Both the position numbers and the translations under genes were made by a program. Source: Paenibacillus pinistramenti (GTDB taxonomy: Bacteria; Bacillota; Bacilli; Paenibacillales; Paenibacillaceae). Taken from it: 64,000 nt of DNA. The DNA is taken from assembly GCF_005869875.1 (NCBI RefSeq), contig NZ_VAWG01000001.1, positions 1 to 64,000 on the forward strand, written 5' to 3'. The notes under the pieces are model-generated. The model worked only from the letters and a program-made list of their open reading frames with translations. It was not told the origin of the DNA and did not search any database. Shown here piece by piece: positions 9,528-19,424 of this stretch (position 1 is its first letter; each line of letters opens with the position of its first letter).

Positions 9528-9548
9528 GAGCGACAGAATCTATCAAAA
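9528..9548 (-). promoter_or_regulatory. Element shared by both amidase upstream regions, copy 2
   Basis: Minus-strand TTTTGATAGATT element, 46 bases before the ATG of the second amidase. See the entry at 7890-7910. No clear -10 hexamer lies at a standard distance, so the assignment is tentative. Confidence 0.3.
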
Positions 9549-9620
9549 TGCTGCACTTGTCTATCATTTTAACAGGTAATTTTTACCCGTGATAGACATT
9601 TCTCTCTATTTCGGACATGA

Positions 9621-9647
9621 AAAAATCCGCCCGGACGGACGGATTTT
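9621..9647 (-). terminator. Terminator after ung
   Basis: An 8-bp AT/GC stem (9640-9647 with 9622-9629) and a short GC-rich loop, continuing into T residues on the minus strand. It lies directly after the ung stop at 9664. Confidence 0.65.
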
Positions 9648-9663
9648 GCAAGTGAAGCAAATT

Positions 9664-10350
9664 CTATTGAGGTGGCTGCTGGTCAAGCACCGGAATCACC
9701 CAGTCAATCGTATTCTCCCCATGTTCGGCAAGGAACCGGTTGGTTTCCGAAAAAGGCCTGCTCCCTAGAAACCCCTTATGCGCTGAAAAAGGGCTCGGAT
9801 GCGGCGAAGTGATTACCTTGTGCCGCTTGCGGTCGACGAATGACCCTTTTTGCTGGGCGTGGCTGCCCCACAAAATAAAGACCAGCGGCTTCTCCCGTTC
9901 ATTCAGCTTCTCCACAATGGCATCGGTAAAAGTCTCCCACCCAATACCCTTATGGGAATTGGGCTGTCCCTGGCGGACCGTCAGCACGGCATTCAGGAGC
10001 AGAACTCCTTGTCGTGCCCAGTGCAGCAATGAGCCATGGCCCGGATTCGGAGCCCCGATGTCATCGTGCAGCTCTTTGTAGATGTTTTGCAGAGACGGCG
10101 GGATGCGGACCCCCGGCTGAACCGAAAAGCTGAGCCCGTGCGCCTGCCCTGGGCCGTGATAAGGGTCCTGTCCAAGGATGACGACACGCGTACCGCTGAA
10201 TGAGGTAAGCTTCAGTGCAGTAAACAGCAGTTCCTTTGGCGGAAAGACGGTATGCTGTTTGTACTCTCTGGCCAGGGTGTAGCGGAGCTCCTGGAAATAA
10301 GGCTTCTGGATCTCCTCCGCCAGCACCTCGTCCCAATCGTTATCAAACAT
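9664..10350 (-). CDS. ung: Uracil-DNA glycosylase, family 1
   Basis: Removes uracil from DNA and starts base-excision repair. The protein is 228 residues, a normal length for the family. The water-activating loop GQDPYHGPGQAHG carries the catalytic Asp. The uracil-binding LLLNAVLTV segment and the minor-groove HPSPFSAH loop are intact. The ATG at 10350 has AGGAGG six bases upstream; the frame runs open for 16 more codons, but without a ribosome site. It is transcribed alone or after leuCD, which end 100 bases upstream. Nothing unusual was seen. Confidence 0.96.
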   Translation of the reverse strand: MFDNDWDEVLAEEIQKPYFQELRYTLAREYKQHTVFPPKELLFTALKLTSFSGTRVVILGQDPYHGPGQAHGLSFSVQPGVRIPPSLQNIYKELHDDIGAPNPGHGSLLHWARQGVLLLNAVLTVRQGQPNSHKGIGWETFTDAIVEKLNEREKPLVFILWGSHAQQKGSFVDRKRHKVITSPHPSPFSAHKGFLGSRPFSETNRFLAEHGENTIDWVIPVLDQQPPQ

Positions 10351-10450
10351 GTTGTTCCTCCTAACGTTCAAGCAGCTGCGGTCGCTGCCCGCAAACAATC
10401 ACTGTCGATTATGAGGAACCCCTTCCCGGGTTGTCAATCCCTTCTTCCGG

Positions 10451-11053
10451 TTACGCAAACAGGCGGTCTTTATGTTTAGCCTCATATTCCGCAATCAGGT
10501 CTTCATGCTGGAGCGTCAGACCGATATCGTCCAGGCCCTGCAGCAGGAATTGGCGGCGGTGTTCATCAAGATCAAAAGAATATTCAAGGCCATATTCGTC
10601 GGTGAGCTTTTTATTTTCCAGATCGACGTTCAATTTATAGCCTTCATGTTTCGCCGTTCTTTGGAACAGCTCCTCAACCTGCTCCTCAGACAGCTTGATC
10701 GGCAGGATGCCGTTCTTGAAGCAGTTGTTATAGAAAATATCAGCAAAGGAAGGAGCGATGACACAGCGGAACCCGTAATCCTGAATCGCCCAAGGCGCGT
10801 GCTCTCTGGAGGATCCGCAGCCGAAGTTGACACGGGAGATCAGAACGGAAGCCCCATTATAGCGGGGTTTGTTCAGTTCAAAATTCGGGTTTATGTTCCC
10901 TTCCTCATCAAAACGCCATTCAAAGAACAAAAATTGTCCGAAGCCGCTGCGCTCGATTCTCTTCAAAAATTGTTTCGGGATAATGGCATCCGTATCCACG
11001 TTGACCCGGTCCACAGGGCCTACGATTCCATTCAAAGTTTTAAAAGCTTCCAT
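10451..11053 (-). CDS. leuD: 3-isopropylmalate dehydratase small subunit
   Basis: Small (swivel-domain) subunit of isopropylmalate isomerase in leucine synthesis; it pairs with LeuC. The 200 residues include [12 protein letters not shown] near the N-terminus and the substrate-loop motif [21 protein letters not shown] lies nine bases before the ATG. It follows leuC by 80 bases on the same strand, and the leuC 3' end and this gap contain a 13-bp tandem repeat. leuA and leuB are not in the window. Confidence 0.96.
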   Translation of the reverse strand: MEAFKTLNGIVGPVDRVNVDTDAIIPKQFLKRIERSGFGQFLFFEWRFDEEGNINPNFELNKPRYNGASVLISRVNFGCGSSREHAPWAIQDYGFRCVIAPSFADIFYNNCFKNGILPIKLSEEQVEELFQRTAKHEGYKLNVDLENKKLTDEYGLEYSFDLDEHRRQFLLQGLDDIGLTLQHEDLIAEYEAKHKDRLFA

Positions 11054-11106
11054 ATCTCAATCTCTCCTTGTTTTGAATATCAAGCCCTGCACAATTAGGT
11101 GACAGC

Positions 11107-11133
11107 CTTAGCTTACAATCTTAGCTTACAATC

Positions 11134-11145
<12 letters not shown>
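11107..11145. repeat. 13-bp tandem repeat, three copies, over the leuC stop
   Basis: Units at 11107-11119, 11120-11132 and 11133-11145. The first two are identical (CTTAGCTTACAAT) and the third differs at two positions. The stop codon of leuC (11134-11136) lies in the third unit, so the last few codons and the stop have been copied downstream of the gene. Confidence 0.9.
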
Positions 11146-12558
<1,413 letters not shown>

Positions 12559-12761
12559 TCCAATCACTCCTGGTTCTTTAGAAATTCGTACAATGCCGAA
12601 GCAAAAATGCTGTGGCGGCTGGAGCCGATCAATTATTTTTGCCTGACTGATTAAGATAACTATAACAAGCACCAGGGTTATTTGAGAAATACATAAATAC
12701 AATTACATTCATAGGAAATAACTATAGAGAGAATTTATGAGAGAATTTTAGAGCGCATTAA

Positions 12762-12803
12762 AAAAAGCCTCCCCCGCAAAAGCAATTGCTGGAGAAGCTT
12801 TCC
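12762..12803 (-). terminator. Probable terminator after signal peptidase I
   Basis: On the minus strand AAAGCTTCTCC pairs imperfectly with GGAGGCTTT around an 18-base loop and runs into seven T. It lies 45 bases after the stop of the signal peptidase gene and before the leuC promoter region. Confidence 0.55.
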
Positions 12804-12847
12804 TGATCTTTCCTGATTATGAATCTGTCCTATTAACTTCGGACCGG

Positions 12848-13399
12848 CTACAGAACTTTAACGCCCATAACGTGGTCCAGCGGGATAAAGCCGATCATCC
12901 GGCTGTCTTTGCTGTTGTTGCGGTTATCCCCCATTACAAAAACGTCCCCGTCCGGCACATCATATTCCTGATCCGGTTCAACCGTCATAGGCTCCTTGAT
13001 GTAAGGCTCATCCAGCAGCTGACCGTTGCGGTACACCTTGCCCTGCTTGATTTCGATCTTATCGCCGGGTTTGCCGATCAAACGTTTCACATAAAAGATT
13101 TCCTGCTTGTTCTCTCCGGTCAGGAGTGCAATCAGCGGATGCTCTTTCAAATCATCCATAAAAGACCGCGAGCGGTCCACACGGCTGTCGATAATGACGA
13201 TATCTCCGTAGTCTGGCACCTGGCCGAACGTATGCGACCATTTCTGGGCATAAATACGTTCCTTATCATGCAGAGTAGGGTCCATTGAATGGCCGTCAAC
13301 CTTATAAGGCTGAATCACAAAGATGCCAATAATTAAGCTCAAAACAAATGCGATCCCGATGGACAGCAGCCATCCGCGGATTTCCTTCCACACCTTCAT
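12848..13399 (-). CDS. lepB: Signal peptidase I
   Basis: Membrane-bound Ser/Lys protease that removes signal peptides from exported proteins. The 183 residues have one N-terminal transmembrane helix (about 9-30, LLSIGIAFVLSLIIGIFV). The catalytic Ser is in GHSMDPTL, the catalytic Lys in YVKRLIGKPGD, and box E is GDNRNNSKDSR. One membrane segment and this length fit the SipS/SipT type of Bacillota. GGAGG lies about seven bases before the ATG. It is divergent from the LysR-type gene at 13598, with 198 bases shared between the two starts. Confidence 0.95.
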   Translation of the reverse strand: MKVWKEIRGWLLSIGIAFVLSLIIGIFVIQPYKVDGHSMDPTLHDKERIYAQKWSHTFGQVPDYGDIVIIDSRVDRSRSFMDDLKEHPLIALLTGENKQEIFYVKRLIGKPGDKIEIKQGKVYRNGQLLDEPYIKEPMTVEPDQEYDVPDGDVFVMGDNRNNSKDSRMIGFIPLDHVMGVKVL

Positions 13400-13597
13400 T
13401 CATACAACCTCCACTTTAAACATGGGGTCATTATAGCACACACTAACAGGACATGGGAAATTCCCTGGCTGGCTTGCCGGTCTTCCTGGCGGCTTTCAGT
13501 AAGATTTTTGCAATCCCATCTCCTATACTTACAGCTATTTATATCGCCTCAGTAATAGGTTATGATTATAAGCAATACTAAAACCCCAGGAGGAACT

Positions 13598-14518
13598 ATG
13601 GAATTCAGACAGCTTCAATATACTCTGCAGATTGCTGAAGAACGGAATTTCTCAAGAGCGGCGGACAAACTGCACATTGCCCAGCCTTCCCTGAGCCAGC
13701 AGCTTTCAAAGCTGGAGAAAGAACTCGGCGTCCTGCTGTTCCAGCGCAACACAAGCTCTGTAGAACTGACGCACGCCGGGGAAAGCTTTGTCATTCATGC
13801 CCGCAGAATTATGGACGCCGTTGAAGAGCTGCGGCAGGAGATGGACGACATTTCCCAAATGCGCAGCGGCCGAGTAGTCGTTGGCAGCATGCCGATCACC
13901 GGGTCACATCTGCTTCCTTATGTACTGCCAGAGTTTAAGCAGGCTTTTCCCGGGATTCAAATTTCTCTGCTGGAAGACACTTCCCTCAATCTGGAAAAGC
14001 TTACCGCCGGCGGCGGAACTGATTTGAGCCTGCTGTCGCTGCCACTTCAGGAAACGTCGCTGGCTTATGAAGAAATCGGCGAAGAACGGATCCTCCTCGC
14101 TGTCCCGCCCGGACACCGGCTGGCAGGCCGGAGCGAAGCCGACGGCGTCCGGATTGAAGAGCTGCGCGATGAACCGTTCATCGTTCTCAAGAAAGGACAG
14201 GGATTCCGGAAGCTGACGGTAGGCCTTTGCCAGGAAGCGGGCTTTGAACCCAATGTCGTATTTGAGAGCAACAATATCGAGACCGTCCAGTCCCTGGTTG
14301 CGGCAGGCATGGGCATTACACTGGTTCCCCGCTTTATTGCCCGGGCGAAACGGAGCGAGCTGATTCCTACCTATGTGCCGCTGGCTGAGCCTGCACCAAG
14401 CCGCACGCTTGTAATTGCGTACCGGAGAGGCAGATATCTGTCCAAAGCTGCTGAAGCATTTATCCGCACCTTTAAACAAACCTTTAATGACCGCTGGAAG
14501 GAAGGCGATCCGAATTAA
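13598..14518 (+). CDS. LysR-family transcriptional regulator
   Basis: A 306-residue DNA-binding regulator. The N-terminal winged helix-turn-helix (about 1-60) has the typical NFSRAADKLHIAQPSLSQQL recognition region. The effector-binding domain (about 90-295) contains GSMPITGSHLLPYV and IETVQSLVAAGMGITLVP. The overall look is that of the CynR/OxyR-like subgroup; the ligand is not predictable. The ATG at 13598 has AGGAGG six bases upstream, so the longer frame from 13562 is not used. It is divergent from lepB and convergent with the nitrilase-family gene, overlapping its stop by four bases. LysR proteins often act on a divergent neighbour, but regulation of lepB is speculative. Confidence 0.92.
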   Translation: MEFRQLQYTLQIAEERNFSRAADKLHIAQPSLSQQLSKLEKELGVLLFQRNTSSVELTHAGESFVIHARRIMDAVEELRQEMDDISQMRSGRVVVGSMPITGSHLLPYVLPEFKQAFPGIQISLLEDTSLNLEKLTAGGGTDLSLLSLPLQETSLAYEEIGEERILLAVPPGHRLAGRSEADGVRIEELRDEPFIVLKKGQGFRKLTVGLCQEAGFEPNVVFESNNIETVQSLVAAGMGITLVPRFIARAKRSELIPTYVPLAEPAPSRTLVIAYRRGRYLSKAAEAFIRTFKQTFNDRWKEGDPN

Positions 14519-15330
14519 AGCCTGTAAAGATCCGGACGGCGGTCCTCGAAGACCGGAATCCGCCCGCGCACCTCATCAACGAGCGGCAGGGCGATCCGTC
14601 CCGTAACGATGCTTTCGACTTCCCCGCCTTCCGCTAGGATCTCTCCCCAAGGGTCAATGATCATGGAGTGGCCACAGTAACGGTTGCCGGGGTCCTCCCC
14701 AACGCGGTTGCAGGCCGCCACGAACATCTGATTCTCGATGGCGCGGGCCTGCAGCAGCGTCCGCCAGTGGTGAAGGCGCGGATGAGGCCATTCGGCCGGA
14801 ACGAACCATACTTTTGCTCCCGCCAAAGCGAGCGTCCGGCTCAGCTCCGGGAAGCGGATATCGTAGCAGATGGAAGCCCCTGACCTCACCCCGTCGAGTT
14901 CGAAAGTTACCGTCTCGCGGCCTTCGGCGAGGTGTTTCTCTTCCTGCATAAGCCTGAAGAGATGGATTTTAGCATACCGGCTGACCAAGCTGCCGCTTCT
15001 GTCGAAGACCAGCATTGTGTTCCGGACCCTGCCGTCACCGCCTTTCTCCGCGACCGATCCGCCGACGACATGAACCCCGTGCTCACGCGCAAACCTGCCC
15101 AGCCAGGCCGCTGCCGCTTCTGCTCCCGGGTCGGCCAGCTCCTGAATGCGGTCAAGCGCATAGCCTGTATTCCACATTTCCGGCAGCATGACCACATCCG
15201 GCTTCACTTCCGCGCTGACCGCCTGTTCCATCAGCACCTCAAGCCGCTGACGGTTCCGCTCCGGCTCTCCCAGCACAAGATCGGCTTGAATGAGAGCCAG
15301 GTTCCAATAATCAGGATACTGCTGTGCCAT
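14515..15330 (-). CDS. Carbon-nitrogen hydrolase (nitrilase family), omega-amidase-like
   Basis: A 271-residue nitrilase-superfamily enzyme with the full Glu-Lys-Cys triad: Glu in LPEMWNTGY, Lys in YAKIHLF and Cys in ICYDIRFPEL. LPEMWNTGY and the following region resemble the omega-amidase/MtnU group, which hydrolyses 2-oxoglutaramate or 2-oxosuccinamate after transamination, but the exact substrate is inferred. A GGAG site lies eight bases before the ATG at 15330; an in-frame TTG at 15348 is less likely. It overlaps the stop of the LysR gene tail to tail by four bases, with no visible terminator between them. Confidence 0.88.
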   Translation of the reverse strand: MAQQYPDYWNLALIQADLVLGEPERNRQRLEVLMEQAVSAEVKPDVVMLPEMWNTGYALDRIQELADPGAEAAAAWLGRFAREHGVHVVGGSVAEKGGDGRVRNTMLVFDRSGSLVSRYAKIHLFRLMQEEKHLAEGRETVTFELDGVRSGASICYDIRFPELSRTLALAGAKVWFVPAEWPHPRLHHWRTLLQARAIENQMFVAACNRVGEDPGNRYCGHSMIIDPWGEILAEGGEVESIVTGRIALPLVDEVRGRIPVFEDRRPDLYRL

Positions 15331-15370
15331 CTGCTTCTCTCCCTTCAATATCTATACTGCTAAGCTGTAA

Positions 15371-15400
15371 AGACCTAATCAAGCCTGATCTAACCTGATC
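15371..15400. repeat. 10-bp tandem repeat, three copies
   Basis: Three consecutive 10-base units (agacctaatc, aagcctgatc, taacctgatc) 40 bases upstream of the nitrilase-family gene. The unit resembles the core of the 15-bp repeat after hisC (56860-56936). Confidence 0.7.
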
Positions 15401-15573
15401 AAAATTGTAATCATCATAAGCCGGCCGGGTAAGCTAGTCAATTCTCTGTGGAGGTGGGCAAATCAATCGGCAGACTGCGCTGTTGAATGGATTCTTATCG
15501 GACTTTCGTCAGATTTTCATCTTTGCAAAGTGTGAAAGTGCGTGTTATCCTAGCAATAAATCAATTAGGAAAC

Positions 15574-15815
15574 GTGATGACGGGACCAGTACGCGGACAC
15601 AAGCTCCGTTCTCAGAGAGTAAATTCCTTCGGCTGCGAGAATTTACCGGAACTTCTGCGGAACCCTACCCCCGAACGGCCGGCTCATGCCGGACAGCCGC
15701 CAGCTGTTAACAGGCCTTGAGTCGGATGAACGGTTCTGTTCATCAATAAAGGTGGTACCGCGGAAGCCAAGCTTTCGTCCTTTGTATTAGCATACGAAGG
15801 ATGGAAGCTTTTTTT
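15574..15815 (+). promoter_or_regulatory. Proline T-box leader upstream of proBAC
   Basis: tRNA-sensing leader that lets transcription continue when uncharged tRNA-Pro binds. The T-box core AATAAAGGTGGTACCGCGG lies at 15745-15763. The terminator has arms at 15769-15782 and 15797-15810, followed by six T. In stem I, CGCGGA (15592-15597) can pair with TCTGCG (15654-15659). The adjacent specifier region reads GAACCCUACC; either reading phase, CCC or the more likely CCU at 15664-15666 followed by A, is a proline codon. This agrees with the proB gene 66 bases downstream. The class is certain; the exact specifier frame is inferred. Confidence 0.93.
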
Positions 15816-15881
15816 ATTGCTGTCACAGCCGCCGGGACTTATCCGGTGAACATTTCAATAAACATCTAGGAGGTAATGCTT

Positions 15882-16985
15882 ATGCTGCATAGAATTGTTG
15901 TCAAAATCGGCAGCAGCTCCCTCACCTCGGAGGAAGGCGGGCTGAATGAGAGCGCCACCCGCTTCTTCGCCGCTGAACTGGCTTCGCTGATATCAGCAGG
16001 CTATCAGCCGGTGCTCGTTACGTCCGGGGCCGTCGCCGCCGGCTTCAGGGAAATCGGCTACGCGCAGCGGCCGAAGCTGCTGCACGAGAAGCAGGCCGCC
16101 GCTGCAGTCGGCCAGGCGCTGCTCATGCAGGCCTACCGTGAAGCATTTGCCCGGCACGGGGTGCGTTCGGCCCAGGTGCTGCTCACCCGGGCGGATTTTA
16201 ACAGCCGCAAACGGATGGGCAATGCCAGCATGGCGCTGGAAGAACTGCTCAAGCAGAATGTCATTCCGATCATTAACGAGAATGACACGGTATCTGTCGA
16301 CGAGCTGAAATTCGGCGATAACGACACCTTATCCGCGCTTGTGGCCAATCTGCTCAAAGCGGATCACCTGCTCATCCTGACAGATATGGACGGGCTCTAT
16401 ACAAAGGACCCGCGGATTGATCCGGCAGCGGTACGTATCAGCAAAGTCGAAGAAATTACGGATGAACTCTATCTCGCCGCCGGCGGTGCAGGCAGCAGCG
16501 TCGGCACAGGCGGCATGCGCTCCAAGCTTGATGCGGCGCGGATCGGGACCCGCGGGGGGATTCCCGTCTTTGTCGGCCGGATCACCCTGGAGGGCGAAAT
16601 GCTTGCCGCTGTACGCGGGGACGGGCACGGAACCTACTTCTCCACTTCGCTGGCGAATCTGCCGCGCAAGAAGCAGTGGCTCGGCTTTCTGTCAACGCCG
16701 CTTGGCCGCCTGTACGTGGACGAAGGCGCAGCCGAGGCCCTTATTCACGGCGGACGCAGCCTGCTTCCGGTCGGCGTGAAGCGGGTTCAGGGTTCTTTTC
16801 ATGCCGGAGATGTAGTCGAGGTTTATGGCCCTGATGAAGCAACGCTGGGCCGGGGGATCATTAACTATGACGCGGAGCAGCTCGATACGATTAAAGGGCT
16901 CAGCAGCGCCGAAGTCGTCAAACGGATTGATCTGGTCCACCGGCTTGAGGTTATCCACCGTGATGAATGGATTTCTTTGAAGTAA
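15882..16985 (+). CDS. proB: Glutamate 5-kinase
   Basis: First step of proline synthesis: phosphorylates glutamate to glutamyl 5-phosphate. The 367 residues consist of an amino-acid-kinase domain (about 1-255, starting VVKIGSSSL, with NENDTVSVDELKFGDND and a GTGGM loop) and a C-terminal PUA domain (about 275-355), the full-length form. ATG 15882 is preferred over ATG 15876 because AGGAGG (15868-15873) lies eight bases before the former and only two before the latter. It is first in proB-proA-proC behind the proline T-box, so it should be induced by proline-tRNA starvation. Confidence 0.96.
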   Translation: MLHRIVVKIGSSSLTSEEGGLNESATRFFAAELASLISAGYQPVLVTSGAVAAGFREIGYAQRPKLLHEKQAAAAVGQALLMQAYREAFARHGVRSAQVLLTRADFNSRKRMGNASMALEELLKQNVIPIINENDTVSVDELKFGDNDTLSALVANLLKADHLLILTDMDGLYTKDPRIDPAAVRISKVEEITDELYLAAGGAGSSVGTGGMRSKLDAARIGTRGGIPVFVGRITLEGEMLAAVRGDGHGTYFSTSLANLPRKKQWLGFLSTPLGRLYVDEGAAEALIHGGRSLLPVGVKRVQGSFHAGDVVEVYGPDEATLGRGIINYDAEQLDTIKGLSSAEVVKRIDLVHRLEVIHRDEWISLK

Positions 16986-17031
16986 ATCCCATTAATAAAG
17001 CGGCGTTATTCGCCGATTGGAGGTTACTGTG

Positions 17032-18279
17032 ATGAGTGAAGTGAAAGAGAAAGCGGCTCTGGCGGCTGCCTATGCCCCTCAGCTTGCCTGGTTAACCACG
17101 GAGCAGAAGAACCGCGCCCTGCTTGCAGCAGCGGACGCCTTAATCACTGGAACAGAGGAAATCCTGAAAGCGAACAGCGAGGACCTGGAACGCGGCAGAC
17201 AAAACGGCACCTCCGCCTCCCTGCTTGACCGGCTGGCCTTGACACCGGAGCGGATTGCCGGCATGGCCGAGGGCCTCCGCCAAATTGCGGAGCTGCCTGA
17301 TCCTGTCGGTGAAGTGCTGGAAACGCTGGATCGTCCGAACGGGCTGCATATTGTGAAAAAGCGCGTGCCGATCGGCGTAATCGGCATTATCTACGAAGCG
17401 CGTCCTAACGTTACTGTTGATGCCGCCGGCCTCTGCCTCAAGACAGGCAATGCCGTGCTGCTGCGCGGCGGCTCGGCTGCCCTCTTCTCCAACATCAAAA
17501 TTGCCGAGCTGTTCCATCAGGCTCTGGAAGCCGCCGGGCTTCCGAAGGATGTGCTGCAGCTGGTTCATGATTCGGCCCGCTCCTCCGTGGACGAGATGCT
17601 GAAGCTGAACGGTCTCCTGGACGTCATTATTCCGCGCGGCGGCAGCTCGCTGATCCAGCATGTGGTGCAGAACGCCACTGTCCCTGTTATCGAAACAGGA
17701 GCGGGAATCTGCCACACTTATATTGACGCTTCCGCCAATCCGGACATGGCCGTCCGCATTGCGGTTAATGCCAAAGCCCAGCGCCCTTCCGTCTGCAATT
17801 CGATGGAGACGCTGCTGGTGCAGCAGGATTTTGCGGCAGGTTATATGCCCCTTCTGGGTGAAGCGTTCAAAACCGCAGGGGTCGAGCTGAGAGGCTGTGA
17901 TCGGACCCGCCAGCTGCTCCCTGAGGCTAAAGCCGTAACCGAGCAGGATTTTGCGACTGAATATAATGATTATATATTGAATGTAAAAATCGTCGGCGGC
18001 CTGCAGGAAGCGATGGACCATATCGCCAAATTCGGAACCAAGCATTCTGAATGCATTGTCACTGAAAATGAAGAGCATGCCGCCCGTTTCCTGAACGAAG
18101 TGGACGCTGCAGCCGTTTATCATAATGCCTCCACCCGCTTTACCGACGGGTTTGAATTCGGCTTCGGCGCGGAAATCGGCATCAGCACCCAAAAGCTGCA
18201 CGCGAGAGGACCGATGGGTCTTCCGGCTTTAACTTCAGCCAAATATCTGATTACGGGATCAGGACAAATCCGGAATTAG
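17032..18279 (+). CDS. proA: Glutamate-5-semialdehyde dehydrogenase
   Basis: Second step of proline synthesis: NADPH-dependent reduction of glutamyl 5-phosphate to the semialdehyde. The 415 residues show the aldehyde-dehydrogenase fold, with IYEARPNVTVDAAGLCLKTG in the cofactor region and the catalytic Cys in AQRPSVCNSMETLLV. The C-terminal GPMGLPALTSAKY is typical. ATG 17032 has GGAGG eight bases upstream. It follows proB by 46 bases and should share the T-box-controlled transcript. A hairpin lies in the 102-base gap before proC. Confidence 0.96.
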   Translation: MSEVKEKAALAAAYAPQLAWLTTEQKNRALLAAADALITGTEEILKANSEDLERGRQNGTSASLLDRLALTPERIAGMAEGLRQIAELPDPVGEVLETLDRPNGLHIVKKRVPIGVIGIIYEARPNVTVDAAGLCLKTGNAVLLRGGSAALFSNIKIAELFHQALEAAGLPKDVLQLVHDSARSSVDEMLKLNGLLDVIIPRGGSSLIQHVVQNATVPVIETGAGICHTYIDASANPDMAVRIAVNAKAQRPSVCNSMETLLVQQDFAAGYMPLLGEAFKTAGVELRGCDRTRQLLPEAKAVTEQDFATEYNDYILNVKIVGGLQEAMDHIAKFGTKHSECIVTENEEHAARFLNEVDAAAVYHNASTRFTDGFEFGFGAEIGISTQKLHARGPMGLPALTSAKYLITGSGQIRN

Positions 18280-18302
18280 ATCTACAAAAGCCGGCCAGCA
18301 GA

Positions 18303-18334
18303 CCTGTTATCCCGCTTGACCGGTCAAGAACAGG
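18303..18334 (+). other. Hairpin with 14-bp palindrome between proA and proC
   Basis: CTTGACCGGTCAAG at 18315-18328 is a perfect palindrome, and the flanking CCTGTT (18303-18308) and AACAGG (18329-18334) extend the stem around an asymmetric six-base bulge. No T-run follows, so it is not a standard terminator. It could be an RNA processing or stability element, or a protein-binding site. Confidence 0.5.
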
Positions 18335-18381
18335 ACTTTGGGTGAAATGAACTAACATTTATTAACAGGAGGTACTCAGAT

Positions 18382-19242
18382 ATGTCAGAATCAGCAGCAT
18401 CTGCGACACCAGAAATCGTATTCTACGGGGCAGGATCGATGGCCGAAGCCATCGTCCGGGGCCTGATCTCCACCTCGGCGGCAAAGCCGGGGCAAATCGC
18501 AATGTTCAACCGCAGCAATGCCGAACGTCTGGATTTCTTGTCCAAGCAATACGGTGTAGTCACCTCTTCCGCAGCAGATGAACAAGATCAGCTTCTCTCC
18601 AAAGCAGACATTATTGTTCTCGCTATGAAGCCCAAAGACGCTGGCGCCGCGATTCGGCGTCTTGCCCCGCTTGTTCATGAACGGCAGCTGATTGTTTCCG
18701 TCATTGCAGGCTTGTCCATTCCTACGATCCAATCCCTGCTGGGCAGCAAACTGCCGATCGCCCGCACCATGCCGAACACCTCAAGCACGATCGGACTCGG
18801 TGCAACGGGAATTTCATTCTCAGAAGAGGTGACACCGGAACTGCGCAGCCGCACTTTGTCCATCTTTGAAGCTGTTGGGATGGTTTCCATCATTCCGGAG
18901 GCTCAAATGGAGACCCTGACCGGCGTGTCCGGTAGCGGCCCGGCTTACGTATACTACATGATGGAAGCCATGATTGCTGCCGGCATTGAAGGCGGCTTGT
19001 CTCCGGAGCAGGCCCGTGAGCTGACGGTTCAAACCGTGCTGGGCGCGGCATCCATGATGAAGGAGACCGGCGAGAAGCCGGCTGATCTGCGGAGAGCGAT
19101 CACTTCCCCTAACGGCTCCACTCAGGCCGCAATTGAGGTGCTGGCTCAATATCAGTTTACCGAAGCGGTCAAATCGGCGGTTCACCGGGCCGCTTCGCGT
19201 TCCAGGGAAATGGGCGCGGCCATTGAAGCCGAGCTTTCCTAG
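18382..19242 (+). CDS. proC: Pyrroline-5-carboxylate reductase
   Basis: Last step of proline synthesis: reduces P5C to proline with NAD(P)H. The 286 residues have the Rossmann motif FYGAGSMAEAIVRG near residue 15, the MPNTSSTIGLG segment and the C-terminal dimer and active-site region SGSGPAYVYYMMEAMI with ITSPNGSTQAAIE. AGGAGG lies nine bases before the ATG. The N-terminus is about ten residues longer than the minimal family start. It is the last gene of proBAC; degenerate repeats containing CTAG follow the stop for about 80 bases. Confidence 0.95.
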   Translation: MSESAASATPEIVFYGAGSMAEAIVRGLISTSAAKPGQIAMFNRSNAERLDFLSKQYGVVTSSAADEQDQLLSKADIIVLAMKPKDAGAAIRRLAPLVHERQLIVSVIAGLSIPTIQSLLGSKLPIARTMPNTSSTIGLGATGISFSEEVTPELRSRTLSIFEAVGMVSIIPEAQMETLTGVSGSGPAYVYYMMEAMIAAGIEGGLSPEQARELTVQTVLGAASMMKETGEKPADLRRAITSPNGSTQAAIEVLAQYQFTEAVKSAVHRAASRSREMGAAIEAELS

Positions 19243-19362
19243 CATTCGATTAACTAGGCACTGGGTTAATTATGCGCTAGGGTAAAAATAGACGCACTAG
19301 CGAATACGCTGTAACAGTGATATCGGTGCAATAGCGCTAATGCTGAATTTTTGCCATAAAAC

Positions 19363-19404
19363 AAAAAGGAGCCGTCCAATCCGTCTTCCGGATCAGGGCG
19401 GCTC
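19363..19404 (-). terminator. Terminator between proC and gcvH
   Basis: A long stem: GAGCCGTCC (19369-19377) with its complement ending at 19404, and an inner ATCCG/CGGAT stem with a four-base loop. On the minus strand it ends in five T and serves gcvH, whose stop lies at 19425. It may also end the proBAC transcript on the plus strand. Confidence 0.8.
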
Positions 19405-19424
19405 TTCATTTATACGGAATCCTG

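Noticed and set aside
12561..12702. N-terminal extension of LeuC to 12702
   Set aside because: The extension is hydrophobic AT-rich spacer without a ribosome site; ATG 12558 has AGGAG and gives the family length.
12559..12761. T-box or CodY site upstream of leuC
   Set aside because: No T-box core sequence is present, and AT-rich matches to the CodY consensus had too many mismatches.
17140..18201. Long minus-strand reading frame (353 codons) opposite proA
   Set aside because: Fully antisense to proA, no start signals, no recognisable domain.
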